A DNA stretch of 33,213 nt from Martelella alba (GTDB taxonomy: Bacteria; Pseudomonadota; Gammaproteobacteria; Enterobacterales; Enterobacteriaceae). The notes beneath the pieces were generated by a model. It searched no databases. It saw only the letters and a program-made list of their open reading frames with translations, and was not told the origin of the DNA. Both the position numbers and the translations under genes were made by a program. This document shows positions 1 to 8,163 of the stretch, one piece after another. The first letter of the stretch is position 1. Every line of letters begins with the position of its first letter. The stretch covers positions 1 to 33,213 of the forward strand of contig NZ_SZPQ01000045.1 in the NCBI RefSeq assembly GCF_005217455.1, in the 5' to 3' direction.

Positions 1-258
1 GCGGAAAATGCGATCCGCCCGTTTGCGGTCGGCCGTAAGGCCGGGTTGTTTGCCGATAGTTCGCAGGGCGCAAGCGCAAGCGCCGGATGTTATTCATTGA
101 TCGAGACGGCGAAAGCCAATCAGTTGGAGCCCTCAGCCTATATCCAGTCTGTGTTGGACCACATCGGCGAGGCGGACACGCCAGAGAAAATCGACGCGTT
201 GTTGCCCTGGAATGTGGACTTAGCCCCTTATTCAAAAAATGTGCCGCAGTATGGATAA
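1..258 (+). pseudogene. IS66-family transposase (TnpC), C-terminal end, cut by window start
   Basis: The frame is open from base 1 and reads AENAIRPFAVGRK, then LFADSSQGASASAGCYSLIETAKAN and finally DALLPWNV. This is the characteristic C-terminus of IS66-family TnpC transposases, where the ENAIRPFALGRKN and ALLPWN motifs are highly conserved. Only about 85 residues are in the window, so whether the full transposase is intact cannot be judged. The stop at 256-258 lies about 29 bp before the inferred IS right end at 287, as expected for this family. The element appears to be inserted in the integrase gene that follows. Confidence 0.85.
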
Positions 259-287
259 GGGAAATACGTCGATTTAACGGCGCTTAC
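241..287 (+). mobile_element. Right terminus of an IS66-family insertion sequence
   Basis: Read on the minus strand from 287, the sequence begins GTAAGCGCCGTTAAATCG. IS66-family terminal inverted repeats typically start with GTAA, so 287 is the likely outer end. It lies just after the TnpC stop codon, and integrase coding sequence on the minus strand resumes at once beyond it. IS66 elements make 8-bp target duplications, so GAAAGCGC at 288-295 is the predicted duplicate. The partner end is outside the window. Confidence 0.7.
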
Positions 288-594
288 GAAAGCGCGGGTA
301 TTGTTACGCTTCTCTTGAATGGTTTTGTTGTCAGCTTGTTTTTTTAGCGCTGGGGTCAATACCAGCGGCTAACAGCTTTTTTGCTTCATCCCGGCGTTGT
401 CTTGCATCAGCCAGCGAAACAGCAGGATAGACGCCGATGGAAAACACCTTCTGTTTTCCTTCAAAGCGATAACCTAACTGCCAGTATTTGGAACCGTTGG
501 GATGTACCAGCAGGTAGAGGCCGAACCCGTCAGTGAGCTTTACCGCCTTTTCTGACGGCTTGGCATTTTTTACTTTAGTATCAGTAAGTGACAT
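288..594 (-). pseudogene. P4-type tyrosine integrase, N-terminal fragment, frameshifted and IS-interrupted
   Basis: From an ATG at 592-594 the frame encodes SLTDTKVKNAKPSEK, KLTDGFGLYLLVHPNGSKYWQ, then the GVYPAVSLADARQRRDEAKKLL and GIDPS motifs. This is the N-terminal DUF4102 arm-binding domain of P4-type integrases. The frame hits TGA at 331-333, after an A7 run (T7 at 339-345 on the plus strand). Removing one A restores KKQADNKTIQEKRNNT, typical of the family, up to the IS66 end at 287. The catalytic domain is missing. The gene starts 180 bp beyond the 3' end of tRNA-Asn and reads away from it, the usual layout of an integrase in its attachment site. It is inferred to be a dead remnant of a genomic island. 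Confidence 0.85.
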
Positions 595-734
595 GACGGT
601 TCCCTTCGATTGCTGGTAAAAACGAAAATGAACCAGCTTTACCAGTATTTTTACCAGCAAAAGGGTATGGCTTCGAGCGTTTTTTGGTGAATGAGGGTGA
701 ACCCGAAGAAGGGGATAACCAATTGATAAAAAGC

Positions 735-762
735 AAAAAAGCAGACGTCAGTGAACGTCTGC
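735..762 (-). terminator. Rho-independent terminator downstream of tRNA-Asn
   Basis: GCAGACGT (741-748) pairs perfectly with ACGTCTGC (755-762) across a 6-nt loop. On the minus strand the stem is followed by a T6 run (735-740 complement). It lies about a dozen bases beyond the tRNA 3' end and so fits as its terminator. The flank on the other side is also T-rich, so it may work in both directions. Confidence 0.8.
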
Positions 763-773
763 TTTCTTTAAAT

Positions 774-849
774 TGGCTCCTCTGACTGGACTCGAACCAG
801 TGACATACGGATTAACAGTCCGCCGTTCTACCGACTGAACTACAGAGGA
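774..849 (-). tRNA. tRNA-Asn (anticodon GTT)
   Basis: The minus strand gives a complete 76-nt tRNA with a 7-bp acceptor stem (TCCTCTG / CAGAGGA), the D-arm AGTTCAGTCGGTAGAAC, an anticodon loop containing CTGTTAATC with GTT, a T-arm with GGTTCGAGTCC, and an encoded CCA end at 774-776. tRNA-Asn genes are common insertion sites for P4-type integrase islands, and such an integrase remnant lies just downstream here. No duplicate of the tRNA 3' end (attR) is seen elsewhere in the window. Confidence 0.97.
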
Positions 850-990
850 ATCGCTGAACGCCGCGAATACTAATGGCGTCAGCGGTATTTGTCAAAAACC
901 TTTTTTGATTCGCTTTCTGTTCGTCCAAAGCCTCGCCAGATTGCTGATTTTACAGCCAATTCGGCGGGGGCGGCAGGCCGTTTAACGTGG

Positions 991-1515
991 TTATTGTTTA
1001 TCATCGGCGAGTGATAACGCATTCAAAGGTACCGCGATCCGCCGATCTTCTTTGTTGATGGCCCAGCCGTCGAGATCCAGCAGCCACCATGCATTAATGG
1101 TAAGTTCATAAAAACGCCGCGGGCCGGCGTTGTGAAACTCATCGACATCAATGAGCCATTTCTCCCGAATGGCCGGATCGGTGAAATTATGTTCATAATA
1201 ATAGTGATGAACGGCCTGGCATTCCTGGTACGGAATCTCGCGGGCCTCGCCGGTGAATTGCGCGCCGTCGAGCCCCAAAAAAGACAGCTCAGGTCGGTTA
1301 TCAAAAAAAATCGAACCGGCCACGGCGGCACGCCGCCGGATATGTTCCGAGTGAACGGCCTGTTTCATGGAATACCAAATCAGACGTAACGGGTTATAAC
1401 ATACCACATGATTGAGCGTGGCGGCCCAGGTGAGACCGTCAGGTAGAGCAGTCGCCAAAGTGAAAAACCGTACTTCATTTAATAAAATTCGACTTATATC
1501 AATTAGTTTTTGCAT
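991..1515 (-). CDS. Pyridoxamine 5'-phosphate oxidase-like FMN-binding split-barrel protein
   Basis: About 174 residues from ATG 1515. The N-terminal half (EVRFFTLATALPDGLTWAATLNHVV, then IWYSMKQAVHSEHIRRRAAVAGSIFF) follows the PNPOx-like flavin-binding split-barrel pattern: a short helix, a strand carrying the FLATA-type motif, and a segment in which other users' records are compared with a previous-contact strand. The middle part GLDGAQFTGEAREI resembles the YhbP/UPF0306 group. The substrate is unknown and FMN binding is inferred from the fold. No good ribosome-binding site precedes ATG 1515. The same frame is open upstream to a TGA at 1576-1578, and beyond that to ATG 1704, which does have an AAGGGA site. 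The gene may therefore be the 3' part of a disrupted longer gene. Confidence 0.6.
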   Translation of the reverse strand: MQKLIDISRILLNEVRFFTLATALPDGLTWAATLNHVVCYNPLRLIWYSMKQAVHSEHIRRRAAVAGSIFFDNRPELSFLGLDGAQFTGEAREIPYQECQAVHHYYYEHNFTDPAIREKWLIDVDEFHNAGPRRFYELTINAWWLLDLDGWAINKEDRRIAVPLNALSLADDKQ

Positions 1516-1575
1516 GATACAAGCTGCTAGCAATTTTCTTTCTGTGTCTTTTATCGTCAGAACATCGGTGGGGCC

Positions 1576-1704
1576 TCAAATATCATTTAGACTACTTAAC
1601 CATCCGTAGTTGTTAGAAAAGTCATTATCGGCCAGCAAAGCATTCCAAGCTGGGGCGTCAATCTCCCCGGTATGGCATACGCCGGCTTGTCGGAGCGTTC
1701 TCAT
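1576..1704 (-). pseudogene. Short ORF (42 codons) upstream of and in frame with the split-barrel gene
   Basis: ATG 1704 is preceded by AAGGGA nine bases upstream and opens a frame reading VCHTGEIDAPAWNALLAD then NNYGWLSSLNDI before TGA at 1576-1578. The same frame continues after the stop (GPTDVLTIKDTERKLLAAC) directly into the split-barrel protein. The D-x-x-x-WNALL pattern recalls the N-terminus of GNAT/FemAB-like acetyltransferases, but the match is short. It could be a nonsense-mutated N-terminal part of a 237-residue protein, the debris of a deletion fusion, or a small translated leader. The function is unknown. Confidence 0.4.
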
Positions 1705-1724
1705 TTTCGCAGATCCCTTGGCGT

Positions 1725-2528
1725 TTATAATTTAGTACAATCGATGATGGACGTATGGGGCTGGCGTTGATATGGCGATAAAAATGTGATGGTTTCGCTG
1801 TCAACGGTTTGCGGCGGTGTTAACAGGGATCGCCAGAAAATATCTGAAAAGCCCGCTTCCGATAACGCTGCTTCCAATGTCTGCTTCGACCAATAGTAGG
1901 TTTGCAGATCCACATCGTAGGGCGGTGGATGATGATAGAGATGTAAATTCACTTTGGCGCCATCGGCCCGCGGTTCCATTTCGGTGAGGGCAATTTTGTA
2001 AGGACGGTAGTATTGTGGATCAGGATTAAAATCGGGGTTGAGTGGTAACGTAATCAGTTTTCCACCGGGTTTAAGTAAAGAGGAAAAAGAATGAAGCAGC
2101 GATGACAATTCGTCTCGTTGGCTGATATAGGGAATAATATAGATGGCTAAAACAATATCAAAAGTGTGCTTTAACCGGTCGTCCAACTCGAAGAGATAAC
2201 GGATACCCTGAGGGTTTGCCGCCTCTTGCCGCTGGGCATGCGCTATCATGCCTTTGGAAAGATCATAGCCCACGACGTCATCCGCGCCTTGATTTTTCAA
2301 CCAACGTGAAAAAAAACCCGGGCCACAACCGAAATCCATTACCCGTTTACCGCTAAGATCGCCGAGATAATATCTGATCGTCGGTGTTTCCAGTTCCTTG
2401 CGATAGGGAACTGTGGCAAAAAACTCATAGAGGTCGGCATAATCATCAAATGTCCTGGTGTCAAAGACGGATACCTTAGGATCTTCCGAAGAACCTTTCA
2501 CAGGCTGTTCTGGTCGGGTTGCATTCAT
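1725..2528 (-). CDS. Class I SAM-dependent methyltransferase
   Basis: 267 residues. The Rossmann-fold methyltransferase motif I is clear (KRVMDFGCGPGFFSRWL, about residues 61-77). It is followed by VVGYDLSKGMIAHAQ (acidic residue that binds the SAM ribose), TFDIVLAIYIIPYI (motif II) and LKPGGKLITLP (motif III). The C-terminal part, with LSEAGFSDIFWRS, is also typical of the superfamily. The substrate cannot be read from the sequence; the length and soluble composition suggest a small-molecule methyltransferase. The start is supported by AAGGAG seven bases upstream. It precedes the short ORF and split-barrel gene on the same strand, with about 20 bp between its stop and the next ATG, so co-transcription is likely. 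A TATAAA element lies near 2581-2586 on the minus strand. Confidence 0.85.
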   Translation of the reverse strand: MNATRPEQPVKGSSEDPKVSVFDTRTFDDYADLYEFFATVPYRKELETPTIRYYLGDLSGKRVMDFGCGPGFFSRWLKNQGADDVVGYDLSKGMIAHAQRQEAANPQGIRYLFELDDRLKHTFDIVLAIYIIPYISQRDELSSLLHSFSSLLKPGGKLITLPLNPDFNPDPQYYRPYKIALTEMEPRADGAKVNLHLYHHPPPYDVDLQTYYWSKQTLEAALSEAGFSDIFWRSLLTPPQTVDSETITFLSPYQRQPHTSIIDCTKL

Positions 2529-3250
2529 GGCGTCTCCTTAACCTTTTGTATAGGTGTTAAACCGCATCGAAGAGTCATATTTTATAGATGCGATACATCA
2601 CAGAGAAAGATTCGTTCTCTCCGGCTTTCCGGAGAGAACGAATTGAATATCATTAATAACCACTATCCATGTGACTGAATGAATGGACACATGAGGAAGG
2701 CCGGTCATTCGGCGATGAAGTTGCTTTTTTTGTTACGCTAACCCTGTTGAACTCAATTAACGCAGTAATAATAAAACTATCTTAGTTCATTATTGATACT
2801 GTTCAATTGCTATTTTTGCCGTGGTTTGTGTCAAAGAAGTCTATTCAGAGCAAGGTGGCTTTGGGGGTACGCTTTCGGAAGAGGTATGGGGCGGCGGATT
2901 TAACAAGGTCGAAGCCATGGGCGGCGAGATTGAGCACGTTCGTCGTCGGCCTCGTGCCGGGCATGGGTTCTGTCGTGGACGGTCCGAATGCGTTTCCGGC
3001 GAGGGTAAGGCTCCCTGGTCGCCGCGCTACAGCGCGACCTGTTTGGCAAATACCGTGGCGTGTGCCGCTAAGGGAAAGCTAATTTTAAATAAATCCTATC
3101 AAATTAAAAAAATAACTTGTAATAATTCCACTGTGGTTAGCCCTGATATGTTGGAATGTGGAGGACGAACGTCTTTAATTCACGCTGATTTTACGTGTAT
3201 AATCGCGACAGTGAGGTTTTACTCATTATCATTATTTCGATAATCATATA
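2529..3250. other. 722-bp gene-poor intergenic region with mixed composition
   Basis: No convincing gene is seen. The part up to about 2810 and the part from 3080 to 3250 are AT-rich and probably hold the promoters of the divergent flanking genes. The middle block (about 2815-3075) is much richer in GC and open in several frames without a clear family match. One frame (about 3008-3071) reads LVAALQRDLFGKYRGV, faintly like the start of phage baseplate-type proteins, which would make it the debris of a lost gene. A perfect 15-bp hairpin lies at 2610-2643. Confidence 0.5.
2610..2643. repeat. Perfect 15-bp inverted repeat with 4-nt loop
   Basis: ATTCGTTCTCTCCGG at 2610-2624 is exactly complementary to 2629-2643, with loop CTTT. 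It lies about 80 bp upstream of the methyltransferase start and upstream of its likely -10 element. There is no clear T tract on either side, so it is not a textbook terminator. Confidence 0.85.
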
Positions 3251-5188
3251 GTGAATGAAAGTATTATATTTAATTGGATAAAGTCAGCAGTGAAATTGAT
3301 AGCCCCAATTACCCGTGCGGCCTCGCTGGTTTATCAGCGCGCTTTCGGTAATGCCGATGACGCCGCTGATGCCGGCAATGGCCATAGAGCCGCCTATTTG
3401 CTAATAACCGCTTATTTTCTTATTGGTATTTTCGGCCGTTTTCCCTGGAAGGCCGATGAACCTTACTCATTCGCCATCGTCTGGAATATTTTGGTCCGCG
3501 GTGAGTGGTTGGTACCTTATGTGGCAGGCGATCCCTTCTTGGAAAAACCGCCGCTAATGTACTGGCTTGGCGCATTATTCGCCAAAGCGCTGCCCGCTTT
3601 GCCACCGCATGAATCTTCCCGGCTGGCCGTTGTCGCTTGCCTGGTTCTGACCGTGGGGGCATTGCGGTGGGGGGCGCTGACGCTGTATCGGGAAAGATGC
3701 GTCCGGCAATGGGCCGGCGAGGCGTCATCCACGCTGTCGGCCTGGCGGCTGACGGCGCTGGCGTTGTTGGCGGGTATGCCTGGCCTGGCTGAGCATGCGC
3801 ATAAGTTTACCGCTGATCTGGGGCAGTTGGCCGGCGCCGCGTTGGCCGTGGCGGCGCTGGCTTCCGCGTCCGCGCGCTATGCGCCCAATCCCGAGGCCCA
3901 TGTTGCCGGCCGGGTGTTGCGCAACGGTTTGTTGTTTGGTGTCGGGACGGGCATCGCGTTACTGTCCAAGGGGTTGCTGCTGGCCGGCATCGCCGGACTG
4001 GCGCTGGCGGCATGTGTCGCCGCGTTGCCTCGATTCCGGCGCGTCGCCGTCGGATTCATCGCCGCCGCCGCTCTGGGTGCGCTGCCCTTTGCGCTGCCCT
4101 GGCCGCTACTGCTGTATTGCGAAGATCCTTATTTGTTCAGCCAGTGGTTCTGGGTCAACAATATTGGACGCTTCGCCGGTTTTACCGCCCTGGGCGGCCA
4201 TGATAACCCCTTTGCTAATCGATTGCTGTCGCTGGTGGCGTTGGGGGCGCCTGCCACGGTCCTTATGATGATCGCGTTGTGGCGCGGCATGTCGCCTTTG
4301 TCCGGGCTGGGACGGCGGGTGCGTCGGTTATGCCTGCATCGGCCGGCCTACACGGCGGTAGGGTTGTTTGTGGTGTCAGGACTGGCAACGCTATTGTCAT
4401 CGGCCTCAATGCGCGATATTTATCTGTTGCCCATCATGCCGGCGCTGGCTCTGGCCACCCTGCCGATGGCGGTGCGGTGGCAATATCGGCGCCGGTGGCC
4501 GGCGGTGCTGGTGGATCTGACGGTCGGTCTGCTGCTGACCGTCATTATCGCCACCTGGCTGTCGCTTGAGTATAACGGCCAGCCCGGACTGTTATACCGG
4601 TTGTGGCCTGGTCTGGATCGGAGATTGCCGGTACCGTTTACCAGCAATACCGGCTGTCTGGGTCTGCTGGCGCCGGTGGTGGTTATCCTGGCGTGGTGGC
4701 GAGTTATCCGCGGCCGGCGGGAGGGGCGCATATTTTTACATTGGGCCGCCGGCTTGGCGACGCTCTGGTGCGTCGCGCTGCTACTGTTGTTACCTTGGTT
4801 GGATGCGGCCCGGAGCTATCGGGAGACCTTTTCACCGTTAAGATCCCTGACGGGACAATGCGCCTGCCTGGCAACGGATGGTCTCGGCGAGTCGGAATTG
4901 GGTATGCTGCATTATGTCGCAGGATTACGCGGCGTCAGGATTTATGCGGGGTGGTCGGGTGATGGTGACGGTGTCACGTTAAACCCGGCGGCCGATGCCT
5001 GCGATTGGTTACTGGTGCAGGATAGTCGTGCCTGCCCACAGCGTATCGTCGCCGACGGATGGCGGGAGATTTGGCGCGGTCATCGGCCCGCCGACCACAA
5101 CGGGTTTGTTTTGTATCGCCGGCACGACCACTCAACGGGCTTTCAAATGCCGTCGCCAAACGCGCTATCCCGCCACGAACACGGATAG
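3251..5188 (+). CDS. ArnT/PMT-like membrane glycosyltransferase (GT-C fold)
   Basis: 645 residues with about a dozen hydrophobic segments and a soluble C-terminal tail (about residues 515-640). The first extracytoplasmic loop carries WKADEPYSFA (residues 66-75, acidic pair D69-E70), followed by PFLEKPPLMYW (about 95-105). These are the hallmarks of the ArnT/PMT family, which transfers a sugar from a polyprenyl-phosphate donor to an acceptor at the periplasmic face. ArnT itself adds aminoarabinose to lipid A. This protein is longer than typical ArnT (about 550 residues), diverges in the C-terminal half, and has no arn genes nearby, so its donor and acceptor are unknown. Translation seems to start at GTG 3251 without an obvious ribosome-binding site; GTG 3290 is an alternative. 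The gene stands alone and converges on hutG. Confidence 0.7.
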   Translation: MNESIIFNWIKSAVKLIAPITRAASLVYQRAFGNADDAADAGNGHRAAYLLITAYFLIGIFGRFPWKADEPYSFAIVWNILVRGEWLVPYVAGDPFLEKPPLMYWLGALFAKALPALPPHESSRLAVVACLVLTVGALRWGALTLYRERCVRQWAGEASSTLSAWRLTALALLAGMPGLAEHAHKFTADLGQLAGAALAVAALASASARYAPNPEAHVAGRVLRNGLLFGVGTGIALLSKGLLLAGIAGLALAACVAALPRFRRVAVGFIAAAALGALPFALPWPLLLYCEDPYLFSQWFWVNNIGRFAGFTALGGHDNPFANRLLSLVALGAPATVLMMIALWRGMSPLSGLGRRVRRLCLHRPAYTAVGLFVVSGLATLLSSASMRDIYLLPIMPALALATLPMAVRWQYRRRWPAVLVDLTVGLLLTVIIATWLSLEYNGQPGLLYRLWPGLDRRLPVPFTSNTGCLGLLAPVVVILAWWRVIRGRREGRIFLHWAAGLATLWCVALLLLLPWLDAARSYRETFSPLRSLTGQCACLATDGLGESELGMLHYVAGLRGVRIYAGWSGDGDGVTLNPAADACDWLLVQDSRACPQRIVADGWREIWRGHRPADHNGFVLYRRHDHSTGFQMPSPNALSRHEHG

Positions 5189-5197
5189 AAGACGGTC

Positions 5198-5225
5198 CCG
5201 GCGCGCTCAAAGCGGCGCGCGCCGG
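5198..5225. terminator. GC-rich hairpin between convergent genes
   Basis: CCGGCGCGC (5198-5206) pairs perfectly with GCGCGCCGG (5217-5225) across a 10-nt loop, exactly between two convergent stop codons. There is no T run on either side, so it is either a factor-assisted terminator or simply a transcript-end hairpin. Confidence 0.45.
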
Positions 5226-5234
5226 AACGGCGGG

Positions 5235-6035
5235 TCAAGCCTGCTGTTTACCCCAGTCCAGCATCAGTGCAACCAGGCCGCGCAGGGTGTTTTGCAAAGG
5301 TTCGGCGCGTTCGGGCAGATAATCGAAGGGCACGCTTTCTTGCATATAATTGCATTGCGCCAGCTCGAGCTGTACGGCATATTGCCGCGCGTGGGGCTGA
5401 CCGTATGCGCGGGTAATGTATCCACCTTTAAACCGGCCGTTGAGCACATGGCTGTAGGGCTGGTCCCGGCAAAACGCGGCCAGGCTCTCGTTCAACGACG
5501 GGGGACAGCTCTTGCCGTCGTTGGTGCCGAGGTTCAAATCGGGCAAGGTGCCATCGAACAGGCGGGGGATCTTTGATGCAATGGAATGGGCGTCGAACAG
5601 CAGCGCGTAATCGTGCCGCGCCTTGATTGCGCTAAGGCAATCCTGGATTTTACGGTGATAAGGGTGCCAAATTTCGTCCAGATAAATTTTCCGTTCGGCG
5701 TCGGAAGGCGTTTTGCCCGCCATGAATACCGGCGTGCCGTCAAACAGGGTATCGGGATAAAGACCGGTGGTGGCGGTGGCGTACAGCGGTTTGTCGTCCG
5801 GCGGACGGTTGAGGTCGATGACCATGCGCGAATAGCGGCCGACCAGGATATGCGCTCCCAGCGAGCGGGCGAAGTCGTACAGCCGGGGAATATGCCAGTC
5901 CGTATCCGGCAGCGGCCGGGCGGCTTCGCTCAGTCCGGCTTCCACCGCCGGCGTTAGCCGGGTGCCGGCATGAGGAATGCTGACCAGCAGCGGCGCCGTT
6001 CCGGCTTCGTAACTGAAGGGATCCAAAATGGTCAT
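5235..6035 (-). CDS. hutG: N-formylglutamate deformylase (last step of the five-step hut pathway)
   Basis: 266 residues, the usual length for the N-formylglutamate amidohydrolase family (PF05013). It hydrolyses N-formyl-L-glutamate to glutamate and formate in the cytoplasm. Visible family signatures are LLVSIPHAGTRL near the N-terminus, DTDWHIPRLYDF, YSRMVIDLNRPPDD, LLFDAHSIASKIPRLF (metal-binding His/Asp region) and FKGGYITRAYG. It is the deformylase type of HutG, not the arginase-like formiminoglutamase of Klebsiella and Salmonella, and so fits with hutF in the same cluster. AGGAGG nine bases upstream supports the start. It lies 45 bp downstream of hutI and closes the hutC-hutI-hutG operon. 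Confidence 0.95.
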   Translation of the reverse strand: MTILDPFSYEAGTAPLLVSIPHAGTRLTPAVEAGLSEAARPLPDTDWHIPRLYDFARSLGAHILVGRYSRMVIDLNRPPDDKPLYATATTGLYPDTLFDGTPVFMAGKTPSDAERKIYLDEIWHPYHRKIQDCLSAIKARHDYALLFDAHSIASKIPRLFDGTLPDLNLGTNDGKSCPPSLNESLAAFCRDQPYSHVLNGRFKGGYITRAYGQPHARQYAVQLELAQCNYMQESVPFDYLPERAEPLQNTLRGLVALMLDWGKQQA

Positions 6036-6080
6036 TGCAGAAGTCCTCCTGATGAAACGTTGTCTTGTCTTAACGGGATC

Positions 6081-7307
6081 TCAGCGCCGTTTGCCGCGGT
6101 AAACGACAGTACAGGGCAATTGGCCCCCCAGCCAATAGGCCAGTTCCGCCGGATGTTTTACCGGCCAGTGGGTGAAGTCGGCCATTTTGCCGGTTTCCAA
6201 CGAGCCCAGCCGATGGGCCAGGCCTAGCGCGCCGGCGGCATGCAGGGTAACGCCGGCCAGGGCTTCTTCCGGGGTCAGGCGGAACAGCGTGCAACCCATG
6301 TTGAGCATCAGGCGCAGTGAGCAGGCCGGCGAGGTGCCGGGATTGCTGTCGCTGGCCAGCGCCATGGGCACGCCATATCGGCGAAACAGCGCTACCGGCG
6401 GGAAGCGGGATTCGCGCAAGAGATAACAGGCGCCGGGCAGCAACACCGCCACGGTACCCGATTGCGCCATGGCTTGCGCATCGTTATCGGTGGCGTATTC
6501 CAGGTGATCGGCCGATAATGCCCGCCAACGCGCCGCCAATGCACTGCCGCCAAGCGGCGACAATTGCTCGGCGTGCAGTTTGACCGGCAGACCCGCCCGC
6601 GCGGCCGCGGCGAAGACCCGTTCGATCTGCGCCGGCGTAAACGCCAGGTGTTCGCAAAAACCGTCCACGGCATCCGCCAATCCCAGTTCCGCCACCACGG
6701 GGATCCATTCATCGCAAATCCGGTTGATATAATCATCGGCCCGGCCTCGGTATTCCGGGGGCAGCGCATGGGCGGCCAGGAAGGTGGCACGGATTTCGAT
6801 GGGGTGTTTTTCCGCCAGCCGACGGGCAACCCGCAGCATTTTCAGCTCGCTGTCGAGCGTCAGGCCGTACCCGGACTTGATTTCCACACAAGTGACGCCG
6901 TCGGCCATCAGCATGGCCAGCCGGGTTTCCGCCGACGCGAGCAAATGCGCTTCGGTTGCGTCGCGCGTGGCGTTCACCGTGGATAAAATCCCGCCGCCGG
7001 CAGCGGCGATATCCGCATAGCTGACGCCATTGAGACGTTGTTCGAATTCCCGGCTGCGATCACCGCCAAACACCAGATGGGTATGGCAATCGACAAACCC
7101 CGGCGTAATAAGCCCGCCATCGAATTCATACTGTTGCGTACAGGAGCCGGCTGCCGGCGGCAAATCGCGGCGCGGTCCAATCCAGACGATTTTCCCCCCG
7201 GCGACGGCGATGGCGCCGTCCTCGATAAGGTTATAGCGCCCCCCGCGCAGCGTCGCGATATCAGCCCCCAGCCAAAGGCTGTCATAATGTTCTACCATTG
7301 CGGACAT
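6081..7307 (-). CDS. hutI: Imidazolonepropionase
   Basis: 408 residues. It hydrolyses 4-imidazolone-5-propionate to N-formimino-L-glutamate, the third step of histidine catabolism. The amidohydrolase metal motif [17 protein letters not shown] (H75, H77) is present, followed by family motifs: [57 protein letters not shown] and [12 protein letters not shown]. The ATG at 7307 was chosen because GGAGAAAGG lies just upstream and the N-terminus then has family length; the longer frame overlaps hutC. The gene is 41 bp after hutC on the same strand. No separate operator is seen before hutI, so it is probably transcribed from the hutC promoter. Confidence 0.96.
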   Translation of the reverse strand: MSAMVEHYDSLWLGADIATLRGGRYNLIEDGAIAVAGGKIVWIGPRRDLPPAAGSCTQQYEFDGGLITPGFVDCHTHLVFGGDRSREFEQRLNGVSYADIAAAGGGILSTVNATRDATEAHLLASAETRLAMLMADGVTCVEIKSGYGLTLDSELKMLRVARRLAEKHPIEIRATFLAAHALPPEYRGRADDYINRICDEWIPVVAELGLADAVDGFCEHLAFTPAQIERVFAAAARAGLPVKLHAEQLSPLGGSALAARWRALSADHLEYATDNDAQAMAQSGTVAVLLPGACYLLRESRFPPVALFRRYGVPMALASDSNPGTSPACSLRLMLNMGCTLFRLTPEEALAGVTLHAAGALGLAHRLGSLETGKMADFTHWPVKHPAELAYWLGGQLPCTVVYRGKRR

Positions 7308-7348
7308 GGACCTTTCTCCTTCTACCACGCGACGTCGGACGTCGAATA

Positions 7349-8098
7349 TTAAGCAATAAAGCTGCCAAAAAGTTGATAGCGCGAGCCGGGATACAGTAAC
7401 CGCGCCGATGTCACCACCAGTTTGCCGAACCATGTGCGGCGATGGATCAGCAGGCAGGGCTCGTTTTGGGCCAGTTGCAGCAATTCCCGTTCCCGTTCCT
7501 CGGGGAAAACCGCTTCCACCCGGTGTTCGCCGGCAGTCAGCGGCGCGGCCTGGGTCAGGTAGTAATAGGGAGTAATACGGTTAAAGTCCTGTTGTAGGTA
7601 ATCCGGCGCGGTAAGCGGGTTAACCAGGCGGTCTTCCAGTTGCACCGCCACCTCGTTTTCATGATGCGCGATGAGGGAATGGAAAAGCTGCTGTCCGGGC
7701 TGAATGCCTAACGCCAGCGCTTCATCGACCGTGGCGGAGCGCGCTTCCAACGTCAGGAGCCGGCTGCTATGGCGGTGCCCGCGGGCGGCGATTTCATCGG
7801 CGATATTACGGACTTCCAGCATGGCGGTCTGGGGTTTTAGCTCGGCGACGAATGTGCCGACGCCTTGCATCCGCAACAAATAGCCCTCATTGGTCAGCTC
7901 GCGCAAGGCCCGGTTGATGGTCATTCGGCTGACATTCAATTCGGCCACCAATTCGCTCTCCGACGGGATACGCTGATGCGGAGTCCAGGCGCCGGAACGG
8001 ATTTGCTGGATAATGGCCTGCTTAACGCGCTGATAAATCGGCGCGGGGACATCGCTCATTACCGCGGACAATTGTGCCGCGGATTGTGTTTCAGTCAT
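7349..8098 (-). CDS. hutC: Histidine-utilisation repressor, GntR/HutC family
   Basis: 249 residues. The N-terminal winged helix-turn-helix (about 18-85: [54 protein letters not shown]) is classic GntR. The C-terminal UTRA effector domain ends in [20 protein letters not shown], as in HutC. In well-studied hut systems HutC is released from DNA by urocanate. Here it heads the hutC-I-G operon and faces hutF across a 144-bp divide containing a HutC-type palindrome, consistent with autoregulation. Similar palindromes precede the ABC importer operon and hutH. GAGGTGGG lies seven bases before the ATG. Confidence 0.95.
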   Translation of the reverse strand: MTETQSAAQLSAVMSDVPAPIYQRVKQAIIQQIRSGAWTPHQRIPSESELVAELNVSRMTINRALRELTNEGYLLRMQGVGTFVAELKPQTAMLEVRNIADEIAARGHRHSSRLLTLEARSATVDEALALGIQPGQQLFHSLIAHHENEVAVQLEDRLVNPLTAPDYLQQDFNRITPYYYLTQAAPLTAGEHRVEAVFPEERERELLQLAQNEPCLLIHRRTWFGKLVVTSARLLYPGSRYQLFGSFIA

Positions 8099-8163
8099 TT
8101 TTTCCCACCTCGGCGGGTAGCGTAGACGATAAAAACAGTTTACTGATCAATCCCGCGTATGTA

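Noticed and set aside
2807..3243. Two overlapping plus-strand ORFs of 91 and 140 codons
   Set aside because: No ribosome-binding site, no recognisable domain, and the coding-like composition stops abruptly at 3080 inside the longer frame. Treated as an orphan block, not a gene.
3420..4059. Minus-strand ORFs opposite the ArnT-like gene
   Set aside because: Antisense shadows without domains; the plus-strand protein is clearly the coding frame.
7308..7433. N-terminal extension of HutI
   Set aside because: It would overlap the end of hutC and lacks family similarity; ATG 7307 has a strong ribosome-binding site.
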